A stretch of 64,000 bases of DNA from Thiomicrorhabdus xiamenensis (GCF_013282625.1 NZ_CP054020.1:1054001-1118000), one strand, 5' to 3'; positions 1 through 9,097 are shown, counted from the stretch's first letter. Notes: a model not told the origin generated them from the sequence alone. Translations and numbers: made by a program.

Positions 1-201
1 GCATTGGACGACCTGCAACCTTTGTACGGAGTGCCGCGTGAAATACTTGCCATTGCATTGAAGCGCCAGTCGCCGGATCCGTTAATAAATGCCGCCGGTG
101 TATCCGGTATTCGCAAAGGTGTGAAGTACCTGATCGAACTTGGTTACTTCGATAGCAACATTGCTGACGAAGTACTGAACCTCAGTCATCAGCCTGTGTG
201 A
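1..201 (+). CDS. ABC transporter substrate-binding protein, C-terminal fragment
   Basis: The reading frame is open from the window edge to a TGA at 199-201, so only the last 66 residues are visible. The tail (GVPREILAIALK, then GVKYLIELGYFD and DEVLNLS) resembles the C terminus of periplasmic binding proteins of the NitT/TauT (NMT1/THI5-like) class, in which a terminal helix of the type YLIDLGY is common. The family call rests partly on the permease and ATPase genes of the same class downstream (2736-4459). It would bind the imported compound in the periplasm. The next gene starts 31 bases after the stop, which suggests the same operon. The ligand cannot be read from this fragment. Confidence 0.6.
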   Translation, partial: ALDDLQPLYGVPREILAIALKRQSPDPLINAAGVSGIRKGVKYLIELGYFDSNIADEVLNLSHQPV

Positions 202-232
202 TGTTCATGGCAGACGAACAGGGAGCGAGTAA

Positions 233-1486
233 ATGAGTGAAATCAAACGATACGATACGGTGATCGTCGGCGCGCGTGCTGCCGGCGCGTCGCTGGCGAT
301 TGAGCTGCAAAGATTAGGGCAGAAGGTTGCAGTGGTTGACCGCGCAACTTTCCCCTCTGACATTATGTCCACCCATGTGGTGTATCCCAATACTCTGAAG
401 CGCTTCGAGCGCCTCGGGGTTTTACAGGAAATTCTTGATAACGGTCCGCCGCCGTTGTACACCTCATGGATTCATGAAAACCGCATGTTTGTTGCCCCGC
501 ATACGCCGGTGGACGGCCGCGATTGGGCCATCTGCGTGCGTCGTATTACGCTGGATGACATTATGGTTAACAAGGCGCGTGAAGAGGGGGCGGATATTTA
601 CGAAGGCTGGACTGTGACTGAACTGCTCGGTTCTGGTAGCGAAGAGGATCCGGTAAGCGGTTTCATTGCCAAAAATGGTGATGAGGTTATTCAGTTTGAA
701 GCGGACACGGTTGCCGGTGCCGACGGGGTCAATTCAACCGTCGCCAGACTGGTCGGAGCGCAAAAGCGCAAGGTAATGCCTACCGATACCATGTTGTATT
801 TTGCCTATTGGAAAGGCGTTGATACACGTAATACCCAGGACTTCTTCTTTGAACCTCCTTGGGTACATGCCCATTTTCCTGCTGACAACGGTTATCACGT
901 CGTCACTATGAACGGGCCGCTGAGTGAACGTCCGAAAATCAAGAACATGGACGACTTCTATATGGAGCGTCTGAAATCCATGCCTGCACTCTGGTCGCGC
1001 CTGAAAAATGCGGAGAAAGTTACCCGTGTCAAAGGTACGCCGAAGTTGGAAGGTTATTACCGTGATTCCGTCGGTCCTGGTTGGCTGTTGGTCGGCGACG
1101 CGTCGCATTTCAAACATCCCGCTGGTGCGCAGGGGATAGGCGATGCTTTACATGCCAGTGAAGCGGTCGCGCCTATGATCTTGGCGGGCAACTATCGCAG
1201 CGAATATCCAAAATGGCGCGAAAGTGTCTCACGCGAACTGTATGCGTTTTGTAAACACTTGGCCGAAGTCCCTTCGGACGAAGGAATGCGAAAAGTGATG
1301 GATGCGGCGATTGCCGATCCGATTCTGGCACGCAAGCTGGGCGATGTATGGTGTAGAACCTCGAGTCCATGGAAGGATGTTATTCCACGCGCGCCATTCC
1401 TTGCCGAAATTATGGGGGAAAGTGTCGATTCAGTGCTGGAGCCTTTTGAAGAAGAGAGTTCTGTTCCTTTAGCAGTGACGGCTTGA
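233..1486 (+). CDS. FAD-dependent monooxygenase/oxidoreductase (PHBH-like fold)
   Basis: A 417-residue flavoprotein. The N terminus has a Rossmann dinucleotide-binding segment (TVIVGARAAGASLA, about residues 10-23, with the second glycine of GxGxxG replaced). A DG-type motif (AGADGVNSTVARL, about 163-175) and a GD motif (LLVGDASHFKHPAGAQGIGDAL, about 286-307) follow, the three hallmarks of group A flavin monooxygenases and geranylgeranyl-reductase-like enzymes. The ATG has an upstream GGGAGCGAG ribosome site. It sits between the binding-protein and DUF1116 genes of a catabolic-looking ABC operon. The inferred role is oxidation of the imported compound; the substrate is unknown. A reductase rather than a hydroxylase remains possible. 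Confidence 0.75.
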   Translation: MSEIKRYDTVIVGARAAGASLAIELQRLGQKVAVVDRATFPSDIMSTHVVYPNTLKRFERLGVLQEILDNGPPPLYTSWIHENRMFVAPHTPVDGRDWAICVRRITLDDIMVNKAREEGADIYEGWTVTELLGSGSEEDPVSGFIAKNGDEVIQFEADTVAGADGVNSTVARLVGAQKRKVMPTDTMLYFAYWKGVDTRNTQDFFFEPPWVHAHFPADNGYHVVTMNGPLSERPKIKNMDDFYMERLKSMPALWSRLKNAEKVTRVKGTPKLEGYYRDSVGPGWLLVGDASHFKHPAGAQGIGDALHASEAVAPMILAGNYRSEYPKWRESVSRELYAFCKHLAEVPSDEGMRKVMDAAIADPILARKLGDVWCRTSSPWKDVIPRAPFLAEIMGESVDSVLEPFEEESSVPLAVTA

Positions 1487-1497
1487 GGACTGGCGTC

Positions 1498-2739
1498 ATG
1501 GTACAGCAGATAAACAATCTCAGTGCGGCTAACCGCCTTGCCTTAGATCGCATTGCCGCCTGCGATCCGGTACTCGTCGGCATCGAGCCGGCACATGCCG
1601 CACTCGGTTTGCAAGAGAGGGAACTGGGGCATGCCGGTCCGCCTTTCGCCGATGATGAAATTCTGCCGGCAACGGTGCTGAATGCGCTGGCCGGTGCGGC
1701 CGTGATCGAGGGGTGGGCGAAAACCGTTCATGAGGCGCGATCAATGATCGAAAATCGCGAGATCAGATTGCGCAGTAACCATGAATTAGGCACCGTTTCG
1801 CCGATGGCCGGAGTGGTTCGGCCGTCACAACCTTTGATGCGGGTGGAAAACCGCATTGGCGAAGGCGTCTGTTATGCGACCTTTGCCGAAGGTGGACGTC
1901 GTGCACTGCGCTTCGGTGTCTACGACGATCAGGTCGCCGAACAATTGGCATTCGTAGAAAGCCGGGTCGCTCCTGCGATAGCCGCCTGTTTGCCGGAAGA
2001 GGGACTGGCGGTACTGCCATTAATTGCGGAAGGTGTTGCGCTCGGCGACGATGTGCATCAACGCAATATCGGTGGCATGTATGCTTTTATCAAGGCGCTT
2101 TCCGGGCTGGATGCAGACGTGCGCAGCTGGTTACTCGACAATCCGCAGCATTTTCTCAATTACGCCATGGCGTCGGCCAAACTGAGTCTGGATCAGGCTC
2201 GGGGAATCGACGGTTCAAGCATTGTGGTGGCGATTGCCCGTAACGGTAAAAAGTGCGGTATTCAGTTGGCTGGCACCGGTGCGAAATGGTTCTGCGCGCC
2301 GTCCGGAATTCCCGACGGCGGATTTTACCCTCCGTACACTCTTAAGGATGCACAGGCCGATCTCGGTGACAGTGCCATTATGGAAGCCTTTGGCCTTGGC
2401 GGTACCGCGGCGCATTGTGCGCCGCAGCTGGCTGCAGTTTTGAATACGCCTTGGTCGGTTGCGGTAAATGCCGGGCGTTTGCAGCGCAGCTTTTTTATTG
2501 CTGCCCATTCTCAAATACACCCGGTATTAGCCGGTGACGATGGACTCGGTCTGGGATTGGATGCCTACCGCGTCGTCAGCAGTCACAGAGGAGTGCGTAT
2601 TCATACCGGGATCGCTCATCAGAACGGCATGACCGGCTGGATCGGTATCGGTGCCGTGGATGCGCCGCTGGATTGTTTTACTCAGGCCTGTAACTACCTT
2701 GACAGTGTCGCCCCGCAACAATTGGAGAAATGCGTATGA
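1498..2739 (+). CDS. DUF1116 family protein (YlbE/YahG-like)
   Basis: About 413 residues, recognised as a DUF1116 protein from features such as NALAGAAVIEGWA, HQRNIGGMYAFIKAL, the GIQLAGTGAKWFCAPS region and RVVSSHRGVRIHTGIAHQ. DUF1116 includes E. coli YlbE (AllG), which has been linked with YlbF and FdrA to oxamate carbamoyltransferase in purine-nitrogen use, so carbamoyl-group chemistry is a reasonable inference here. No FdrA or YlbF homologue is visible in the window. I prefer the ATG at 1498 over the TTG at 1483 because GAGGA lies just upstream at normal spacing. The TTG start would overlap the preceding gene. The 3' end overlaps the permease gene by four bases, indicating translational coupling. 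Confidence 0.7.
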   Translation: MVQQINNLSAANRLALDRIAACDPVLVGIEPAHAALGLQERELGHAGPPFADDEILPATVLNALAGAAVIEGWAKTVHEARSMIENREIRLRSNHELGTVSPMAGVVRPSQPLMRVENRIGEGVCYATFAEGGRRALRFGVYDDQVAEQLAFVESRVAPAIAACLPEEGLAVLPLIAEGVALGDDVHQRNIGGMYAFIKALSGLDADVRSWLLDNPQHFLNYAMASAKLSLDQARGIDGSSIVVAIARNGKKCGIQLAGTGAKWFCAPSGIPDGGFYPPYTLKDAQADLGDSAIMEAFGLGGTAAHCAPQLAAVLNTPWSVAVNAGRLQRSFFIAAHSQIHPVLAGDDGLGLGLDAYRVVSSHRGVRIHTGIAHQNGMTGWIGIGAVDAPLDCFTQACNYLDSVAPQQLEKCV

Positions 2740-3635
2740 CCGGTAATCGACCCGAGTCTGAAATAGTTGAAAACGCCGTAGCAGAAAATGTCAGTACTTC
2801 TGCGGTTCCGCAAGCTCGTTCATCGCGCAGCATTTCGGTAAAGCCCAGCCGCATGCGACTGGCCTGGAGTGAAGCGGGTTGGTTGCTGTTTGCCTGGCTG
2901 CTGATTGCCGCGCTGTGGGAACTGGGGGCTTATACCGAAGTGCTCAATCCGCGAATATTGCCGCCTCCGAGTGAAACCATACCTTATCTATTGCAGGGGC
3001 CTGCTCCGGCAGGTATCGGAGCACAGCGCACAACATTTCTGGGCGCTATTTTCGATACTTTGAGTCGTGTGGCTATCGGTTATCTTCTGGGGATCTTCGC
3101 GGCATTGCTGGTCGGGGCATTGATCGTCCGTTATAAGCCTTTGCGTCGTGTATGTTTTCCAATTGTTCAGACGCTGGCTCCGGTCTCTCCCGTGGCCTGG
3201 ATTCCGTTTGCCATCGCACTGGTCGGGATCGGTTCGCCGGCTGCCGTGTTTGTGGTGTTTATGGCGATTTTCGGTTCGATGACGGTCTCGGCCGTGGCCG
3301 CTTTCGACAGTGTTCCGGAAGAGATGCTGAAAGTGGGGCGCAGTCTGGGGACGAGCAGCACGCATATGTGGACTCGGGTGATTATCCCGGCAGCCGCGCC
3401 CGATTTAATGGTCATGGCGCGCATGAGTTTCTTCGCTGCGTGGATGGCTGTATTGGCTGGTGAAATGGCCGGTATCAATTCCGGACTTGGGTATCTGATT
3501 ATTCTCGGTCAGCAGATGTACAACATGAAACTGGTGATGGTGGGCATTATCACCATTGGCGTCCTGGGATTTGTTATTGATCGACTGCTGTTGCTGATTC
3601 AGCGTCGTTTGTTGTGGTGGGAGTATCGTCGATGA
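2736..3635 (+). CDS. ABC transporter permease, SsuC/TauC type
   Basis: A 299-residue inner-membrane protein with a hydrophilic N terminus of about 45 residues, then a membrane segment (WLLFAWLLIAALWELGAY) and the binding-protein-dependent permease domain. The coupling-helix region that docks on the ATPase is visible as EEMLKVGRSLGTSSTHMWTRVIIPAAAPDL. This is the pattern of nitrate/sulfonate/bicarbonate (NitT/TauT) permeases. The ATG at 2736 overlaps the previous stop as ATGA and has GGAG eight bases upstream. An ATG at 2730 lies too close to that ribosome site. It pairs with the ATPase that starts inside its stop codon. The substrate is unknown. Confidence 0.85.
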   Translation: MTGNRPESEIVENAVAENVSTSAVPQARSSRSISVKPSRMRLAWSEAGWLLFAWLLIAALWELGAYTEVLNPRILPPPSETIPYLLQGPAPAGIGAQRTTFLGAIFDTLSRVAIGYLLGIFAALLVGALIVRYKPLRRVCFPIVQTLAPVSPVAWIPFAIALVGIGSPAAVFVVFMAIFGSMTVSAVAAFDSVPEEMLKVGRSLGTSSTHMWTRVIIPAAAPDLMVMARMSFFAAWMAVLAGEMAGINSGLGYLIILGQQMYNMKLVMVGIITIGVLGFVIDRLLLLIQRRLLWWEYRR

Positions 3636-4459
3636 GTAATGTGAACGAAAAAAAGCGCCGTCCGACGCAAGTTGTGTTTGAAAACGTCAGTAAACGTTTT
3701 GGCGAAAAACAGGCGACGCAGGATGTCTCGCTCAAGGTGCCCGGCGGTAGTTTTACAGTGATTATCGGTCCCAGCGGCTGCGGGAAAAGCACTATGCTCG
3801 GCCTTGCTGCGGGACTGGATGAACCGAGCGAAGGTTACGTGTTTGTCGGTGGTCGTGAAGTGGCTGGACCGACAGAAAATGTAGCCCTGTTGTTTCAACA
3901 TTACAACCTGTTTCCATGGTTGTCCGCCTGCGATAACGTCGCCTTTGCATTTCGCAATCGCGGCATGCCGCGCAAGGAAGCGAGACAGCGGGCAATGGAA
4001 TTACTGGCAAATGTCGGGCTTGAGGATTATGCGGATAAGGTTCCGGATGAGCTCAGCGGTGGTATGAAGCAAAGGGTGGCGCTGGTACGTGCGTTTGCGA
4101 TGCAACCGGGACTGTTGCTGATGGACGAGCCCTTTGCCGCGCTGGATCACCAGACCCGACGCATAATGCAGAATTATCTGCTGATGACCTGGCAAGCTAC
4201 GGACGCCACGGTGATTATGGTGACGCACGATCTCGACGAGGCACTGCATCTGGCGGATCGCCTAGTGCTGTTTTCAGGTTCACCGGGCACGATCAGTGAA
4301 ATTATCGATATCGATGTCCCACGACCTCGCCGACTCGATGAGGTTTCGCTGGCATCGATTCGACAGCGCTTGGAAGCGCACTTGGAAAAAGAGGTCGCCT
4401 ATGACGAATTCACTGAAGCTGAACTGGCTCAGGTGATGGGCTTTGCCGCTCAATCGTAA
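3632..4459 (+). CDS. ABC transporter ATP-binding protein, SsuB/TauB type
   Basis: A 275-residue ATPase with Walker A GPSGCGKS, Q-loop LLFQHYNLFPW, signature LSGGMKQRVALVRAF, Walker B LLLMDEPFAALD and the switch histidine in MVTHDLDEAL. HYNLFPW after the Q-loop and the short C terminus are typical of the NitT/TauT importer class. It energises uptake with the permease encoded just upstream. The ATG at 3632 overlaps the permease stop as ATGA, so the two are almost certainly translated in a coupled manner. An in-frame GTG at 3614 is a less likely start. The next gene begins 47 bases downstream with its own strong ribosome site. Confidence 0.88.
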   Translation: MSNVNEKKRRPTQVVFENVSKRFGEKQATQDVSLKVPGGSFTVIIGPSGCGKSTMLGLAAGLDEPSEGYVFVGGREVAGPTENVALLFQHYNLFPWLSACDNVAFAFRNRGMPRKEARQRAMELLANVGLEDYADKVPDELSGGMKQRVALVRAFAMQPGLLLMDEPFAALDHQTRRIMQNYLLMTWQATDATVIMVTHDLDEALHLADRLVLFSGSPGTISEIIDIDVPRPRRLDEVSLASIRQRLEAHLEKEVAYDEFTEAELAQVMGFAAQS

Positions 4460-4506
4460 TAGAAGATTGAGGCGAATTTAACTAATTAATCCAATAGGAG
4501 ATATTG

Positions 4507-4827
4507 ATGCAAATTACATTTTTGTCCTTTGACGGTACATCTTACACCGTGGATGCAGACGAAGGCATGACGGCGATGGAAGCGGCGATCAACAACGGCA
4601 TCGACGGTATTGAAGGTGATTGCGGTGGTAACTGTAACTGCGCGACCTGTCATGTGTTCGTTGATCCGAAGTGGAGTGAGCAGGTGGGGGAGGCTTCACC
4701 CATGGAAGAAGCATTACTGGCTTCGCGATCCGATCTTGCGGAAAACAGTCGCTTGGCTTGTCAGATTGATCTGGTGCCTGAGCTTGACGGACTGGTATTG
4801 CAGATGCCGGAATCGCAATTCATTTAA
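4507..4827 (+). CDS. 2Fe-2S ferredoxin, adrenodoxin/putidaredoxin type
   Basis: A 106-residue protein with the vertebrate-type ferredoxin cysteine pattern: GDCGGNCNCATCHVFVD holds three of the four iron ligands and SRLACQI the fourth. It is the usual length for the family. Such ferredoxins pass single electrons from an FAD reductase to a cytochrome P450 or a Rieske-type oxygenase, and a reductase of the matching type is encoded at 5276-6505. No P450 or Rieske oxygenase is in the visible part of the operon, so the terminal acceptor may lie upstream of the window or be encoded elsewhere. The ATG at 4507 has AGGAG at 4496-4500. Confidence 0.88.
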   Translation: MQITFLSFDGTSYTVDADEGMTAMEAAINNGIDGIEGDCGGNCNCATCHVFVDPKWSEQVGEASPMEEALLASRSDLAENSRLACQIDLVPELDGLVLQMPESQFI

Positions 4828-4869
4828 AAATCTATTTTCACTTTAACGGCAGTTTTTAAGGAGCTGATT

Positions 4870-5274
4870 TTGGAAGGTATTACACATCATTACGTTGAAA
4901 CCGCTGCGCCGCCGGCGTCGCCTTATCATCACGCGGTAGAAGCGGCCGGATGGTTGCATGTCACAGGCCAATTGCCAACTGACCCGAAAGATCCGAAGGC
5001 ACCTTTACCGGATGACATCCAGGCGCAGACAAAGCTGGTATTCGAGAATCTGCGACTGATTCTTGAGCATGCGGGCTACACGTTTGATAATGTCATGTTT
5101 CTACGTATTTACATGACGCATTTCAAGCGCGATTTTCACGCCATGAACGAGATTATTGTTGGCCATTTTAAGAAAGAGTATCTTCCGGGGCGCACAACTT
5201 TCGGTGTGGCTGAACTGGGACGGGATGCGCTGGTCGAAATCGATCTTGTCGCCTATAAAAAACCGGTTGATTGA
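4870..5274 (+). CDS. RidA/YjgF-family protein
   Basis: A 134-residue protein of the RidA (YER057c/UK114) family: HHAVEAAGWLHVTGQLPTDP near the start, TKLVFENLRLILEHAGYTFDNVMFLRIYMTHF in the middle and GRTTFGVAELGRDALVEIDLVAY at the end. Family members hydrolyse reactive enamines or imines and often accompany nitrogen catabolic genes (RutC in the pyrimidine pathway is an example). Whether the RidA catalytic arginine is retained needs an alignment, because the usual R-T-T-x-x-V block reads R-T-T-F-G-V. The start is TTG at 4870 with AAGGAG at 4859-4864; no in-frame ATG lies nearby. It is one base from the reductase gene. Confidence 0.82.
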   Translation: MEGITHHYVETAAPPASPYHHAVEAAGWLHVTGQLPTDPKDPKAPLPDDIQAQTKLVFENLRLILEHAGYTFDNVMFLRIYMTHFKRDFHAMNEIIVGHFKKEYLPGRTTFGVAELGRDALVEIDLVAYKKPVD

Positions 5275-5275
5275 T

Positions 5276-6505
5276 ATGAGTGATGCAGGCGTAGTTATTG
5301 TCGGTGCGGGACTGGCCGGTGCAACGGTCGCGACCGGCTTGGCTCAGGCAGGCTATCCGGGCACGATCACGCTGATCGGTGAGGAAGCCTATGCGCCGTA
5401 TCAGCGTCCGCCTCTATCTAAGGGCGTTATCAATGGCGAGATCGGTGTCGATGCGTTGCTGGTCAAACCGGAATCCTATTATGCACAGAAGCAGATACAG
5501 TTAATAAAAGGCTGTCGGGTGCAATCTATTCAGGCGGAAGAGTGTCGTGTGCGCTTGGATGACGGTGAGCAATTAAGTTATAGCTCTCTGGTGTTGAGCA
5601 CCGGTTCACGACCGCGTGACCTGCCGATCAAAGGGGTGGGCTTGAAGCATGTATTTTCCTTGCGTGGCATCGACGATGCGCAGGCGATCAAGGACGCTTT
5701 GCCTGAGAAGGGTCGGCTGGTGATCGTCGGTGCCGGTTATGTGGGGTTGGAACTGGCGGCATCCTGTGTCAAACAAGGACTGGATGTCACCGTACTGGAG
5801 CGCGCCGGGCGGGTAATGGAGCGCAGCGCATCGCCACAGGTATCAGAATACTATCAGAGTATGCATGAAGCGGCTGGTGTGAAGGTAGTGTGCAACGTCA
5901 ATGTGTCTGCATTGCAAGGCGAACACCAGGTGACGGCGGTTGAGGCCGAGGACGGTCTTATCTGGCCAGCAGACGTCGTGGTCATTGGCATAGGTGCCGT
6001 TGCCAATACCGAACTTGCTCAGAAGGCAGGGTTGAAATGCGATGACGGGATTGTGATTGATGATCAGTGTCGCAGCAGTCATGCAAATATCTTTGCGGCA
6101 GGCGATTGTACGCGTCAGATTCATGCTTTATTGCAAACTTCCTTGCGCCTGGAGTCAGTACAGAATGCAACCGCTCAGGCTCGTATGATCGTTGCCCATA
6201 TTATGAATAAACCGGCACCGCGCAGCGAAGTGCCCTGGTTCTGGTCCGATCAGTTCGATGTCCGTTTACAGATTGCCGGTATTGTGCGGCCGGATTATAG
6301 CCCCGTTGTACGCGGTGACCCTGCCAGTGGCAGTTTCACCGTTCTGCATATGATGGGAGGTCGATTGCAGGCTTTGGAAGCGATCAATAGTCCGATGGAC
6401 TTTACGTTGGGGAAAAGGTTGATTGGCGAACAACTTCCGGTAAATCCGGATTCTCTTATCGACGAGAGCATCCCTTTGTACCCTCCACCGGCAATGCCCA
6501 AGTAG
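5276..6505 (+). CDS. FAD-dependent ferredoxin reductase
   Basis: A 409-residue pyridine-nucleotide-disulfide-type oxidoreductase. The FAD Rossmann motif is VVIVGAGLAGATVATGL at the N terminus. YAPYQRPPLSKGVI is the hallmark loop of BphA4/putidaredoxin-reductase-like enzymes, the NAD(P) motif is LVIVGAGYVGLELAASC near residue 150, and the second FAD motif is NIFAAGDCT near 275. The C terminus (VPWFWSDQFDVRLQIAG) matches the reductase C-terminal domain. It would take electrons from NADH to the ferredoxin at 4507-4827. The ATG at 5276 lies one base after the RidA stop; a longer open frame back to 5156 overlaps RidA and lacks family similarity. Confidence 0.88.
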   Translation: MSDAGVVIVGAGLAGATVATGLAQAGYPGTITLIGEEAYAPYQRPPLSKGVINGEIGVDALLVKPESYYAQKQIQLIKGCRVQSIQAEECRVRLDDGEQLSYSSLVLSTGSRPRDLPIKGVGLKHVFSLRGIDDAQAIKDALPEKGRLVIVGAGYVGLELAASCVKQGLDVTVLERAGRVMERSASPQVSEYYQSMHEAAGVKVVCNVNVSALQGEHQVTAVEAEDGLIWPADVVVIGIGAVANTELAQKAGLKCDDGIVIDDQCRSSHANIFAAGDCTRQIHALLQTSLRLESVQNATAQARMIVAHIMNKPAPRSEVPWFWSDQFDVRLQIAGIVRPDYSPVVRGDPASGSFTVLHMMGGRLQALEAINSPMDFTLGKRLIGEQLPVNPDSLIDESIPLYPPPAMPK

Positions 6506-6545
6506 GGTTACAGCGTTTTGATGGCATTCAGTTTGGTCTGATAAT

Positions 6546-6566
6546 AAACCGGCTCAGGCCGGTTTT
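6546..6566 (+). terminator. Intrinsic terminator of the ABC/monooxygenase operon
   Basis: A perfect 8-bp stem (AAACCGGC, loop TCAG, GCCGGTTT) ending in a short T run, 40 bases after the reductase stop. A second palindrome (AAAAACCGGTTTTT) at 6621-6634 and a TTTCTGCC/GGCAGAAA hairpin at 6607-6623 lie between the two converging operons and may serve the minus-strand V-ATPase operon, though they lack a clear U tract. Confidence 0.7.
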
Positions 6567-6657
6567 AAGGGTTCGTTGAATTTAAGATTTAATTTTTGAT
6601 GGGGGATTTCTGCCAGGCAGAAAAACCGGTTTTTGAACAAGATGATTCAAGCAGTAT

Positions 6658-8439
6658 TTAATATGCTTCAATCATCTTGTTGATTTCATTTAAATGCTTG
6701 TTGTACTCACCTGAGGCATAGACCGAGTAGTTCATATTCTTGAAAATACCGGTGATTTTCGTAAAAAATGCGCTGGCGTCCTGTTTCTCATTAAACTCAA
6801 AATCTGTATCGACAATTTTCTTCAACAGGGTGAAGTTTTCTTTCTGGCGATTTAGGTCAACCGAGACATCGACCGGGTCGAAGGCGTCTTGCTGAAGATA
6901 GACCAGATCAAGCATTTTTGCTTTTTGGAAGAGGATGAAGTCATCCTGGGTTATCCCTTCTTCGCCGGTTACCTGCATCATTTGTTCGATACCTTCCGCT
7001 TTGACCAGTATCTCTCGCACTCGTTCTATACTGTCTGTCCAGTCCGGGGCGATATGTTTATCAAAATAGTCCTTTAACTGCAGCCCGTAACGCGACCATG
7101 AGATAAGCGGATCGATGGCAGGGTAGTAGCGTTTATAGGCACGGTCATAGGAAAGACCAAGGAAGGTTTTTACGGTACCTAAGGTTGATTGGGTAACCGG
7201 TTCTTCAAAGTTACCGCCCGCAGGAGAGACGGTACCGATAAGCGTCAGACTGCCTTTTTGACGATCCAGATTTTCAATTACGCCGGCGCGTTCGTAAATG
7301 TTCTTGATAGCCGAGTCGAGATAGGCAGGAAAGGCCTCTTCGCCGGGAATTTCTTCCAGTCGTCCTGATGTTTCACGCATCGCCTGAGCCCAGCGTGAAG
7401 TGGAATCCGCCAGAACCAGGGTGTCGTATCCCATTTGACGATAGTATTCGGCTAAGGTAACGCCCATATAGATTGAGGCTTCACGGGCGGCAACCGGCAT
7501 GGATGAAGTGTTACAGATAACAATGGTGCGTTCCATCAGAGTGCCTTCACCTTTCGGGTCTTTCATCTCGGCAAAGGTTTCGATGGTTTCCACGACTTCA
7601 CCGGCGCGTTCGCCACAGGCGACTACAATAACGATATCTGCGGAGGAATAACGTGATATCAAACTCTGCAGTACCGTCTTGCCCGCGCCGAACGGACCGG
7701 GAATACAGGCGGTACCACCTTTGGCAATCGGGAAGAAGGTGTCGATCAGACGCAGAGTCGTGATAAGGGGTTCATCGGGGAATTTTCGTTCGGCAATACG
7801 TTTTTCGATCAGTTTCTCCGGAATCGGAATACGCACCGGCCATTTTTGTTTCAGGGTAATGACTTCTTCGCGCCCCTGTTGATCACGAATACGCGCAATC
7901 GGTTCATCGACACTGAAGCTGCCGCCTTGAATCCAGGTGATTTCCGCTTCGCCTTTAAGATTGAATGGCGTCATGATTTTGTGCGTAAAGCGGCCTTCCT
8001 GAACGGTGCCGATGGGTTGGCTGGCAATCACTTTTTCCCCCGAACGAACCAGGGGATTGAATGCCCATTTGTGCACATTGTCCAAAGCATTCAAATACTT
8101 ACCGCGAGGAAGAAAGAAACCGTGGGCGCTTGCTACCGAATGCAGCGGGTTCTGCAGGCCGTCATAGACTTTTCCCAGCAGACCGGGACCCAGTTCGGCG
8201 GAAAGCAGCTCTCCAGTCAGTTGAACCTGATCGCCGATTTTGACGCCTGCGGTTTCTTCATACACCTGTAGATCAGCCGTTTTGCCGCGGATTCGCAATA
8301 CTTCGGCTTTGAGTTGCTCGTCGCCGACATGTACGTAGGCCACTTCATTTTTCATCAGATGGCCATGAGGATGTTCAATGGAAACGATATTGCCGTTTAC
8401 TCCGGTGACTTTGGCAAAAGGACTATTTTGTTCAGACAT
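6658..8439 (-). CDS. ntpA: V-type ATP synthase subunit A (catalytic)
   Basis: A 593-residue catalytic A subunit. It has a beta-barrel N domain, the non-homologous insertion region (about 110-190), Walker A GPFGAGKT at residues 248-255, ACGERAGEVVET just after it and the LADSTSRWAQAMRE segment. Length and motifs fit bacterial V/A-type A subunits. With subunit B it forms the A3B3 head that makes or hydrolyses ATP at the cytoplasmic face. It is the last gene of the operon, and its ATG overlaps the DUF2764 stop by eight bases. An F-type enzyme is excluded by the non-homologous region and the partner genes. Confidence 0.96.
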   Translation of the reverse strand: MSEQNSPFAKVTGVNGNIVSIEHPHGHLMKNEVAYVHVGDEQLKAEVLRIRGKTADLQVYEETAGVKIGDQVQLTGELLSAELGPGLLGKVYDGLQNPLHSVASAHGFFLPRGKYLNALDNVHKWAFNPLVRSGEKVIASQPIGTVQEGRFTHKIMTPFNLKGEAEITWIQGGSFSVDEPIARIRDQQGREEVITLKQKWPVRIPIPEKLIEKRIAERKFPDEPLITTLRLIDTFFPIAKGGTACIPGPFGAGKTVLQSLISRYSSADIVIVVACGERAGEVVETIETFAEMKDPKGEGTLMERTIVICNTSSMPVAAREASIYMGVTLAEYYRQMGYDTLVLADSTSRWAQAMRETSGRLEEIPGEEAFPAYLDSAIKNIYERAGVIENLDRQKGSLTLIGTVSPAGGNFEEPVTQSTLGTVKTFLGLSYDRAYKRYYPAIDPLISWSRYGLQLKDYFDKHIAPDWTDSIERVREILVKAEGIEQMMQVTGEEGITQDDFILFQKAKMLDLVYLQQDAFDPVDVSVDLNRQKENFTLLKKIVDTDFEFNEKQDASAFFTKITGIFKNMNYSVYASGEYNKHLNEINKMIEAY

Positions 8440-9097
8440 GATTACCTAAGGCCTCTTCTAAAAGTAAGTTAAATTGGGTTTTGCCCTGTTCGCTGTTCTG
8501 TTTTTGCCAACCGTGAATCAGGTGCCAGCGGGCGTTGTAGATGATTACTGCCTCAAAGCTGAAGGTATAGTTCAAGGACTTGCGCAGCAGATATTGCCAC
8601 AGGATATCGACCGTCTTATGGTGCACGCCTTTTACGTCATTGTCTTCAATCAGACTGTGCAGCTCGTTAACCCATGGATAACGTGCCGACATGCCGAGGT
8701 CGGTTTGATCCCAATGACGTTTTATGTGCCGATGCCACCAGCTGTCGACGGATGGCGGAAATGGCCGTCCTGCCTGGCGCAGGCGTAATGCGGCGTTGAT
8801 AAAGCGCACATTCATCATATGCAGTATGAGACTGCGGGAGAGCGGGTTGTCAATCTCATCAAGAAATTCTTTCAGGACTTCGAGCGTTTCCAGGTCCGTG
8901 TGCTGTTGAGGATGATGCTCCCAGTGGAAGAATTTCTGTAATGCCGCCAGAGTTTTCGCATCTTCTTTTTCCAGTATTTGCAGGCGTTGTTCCAAGCGCA
9001 GCTGGCTAATCGGCTCATAATTGGGCGCGTCAAAGCGTGCGGGTAGATTGGGCAGGCTGGTGATAAGCGTAAAGTACTGGTGGCTTTGCATAGTCAT
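8432..9097 (-). CDS. DUF2764 family V-ATPase operon protein
   Basis: A 221-residue soluble, helix-rich protein matching in length, character and location the DUF2764 proteins encoded between E and A in the V-ATPase operons of chlamydiae, spirochaetes and Bacteroidetes. Its start (YFTLITSLPNLP) resembles the N terminus of V-ATPase C-type subunits. The inferred role is the C-subunit-like link between rotor and stalk, since no other C subunit is encoded here. Two ATG codons (9097 and 9091) are possible starts. It lies 11 bases after the E gene and overlaps the A gene. The family assignment is mainly from context. Confidence 0.65.
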   Translation of the reverse strand: MTMQSHQYFTLITSLPNLPARFDAPNYEPISQLRLEQRLQILEKEDAKTLAALQKFFHWEHHPQQHTDLETLEVLKEFLDEIDNPLSRSLILHMMNVRFINAALRLRQAGRPFPPSVDSWWHRHIKRHWDQTDLGMSARYPWVNELHSLIEDNDVKGVHHKTVDILWQYLLRKSLNYTFSFEAVIIYNARWHLIHGWQKQNSEQGKTQFNLLLEEALGNHV

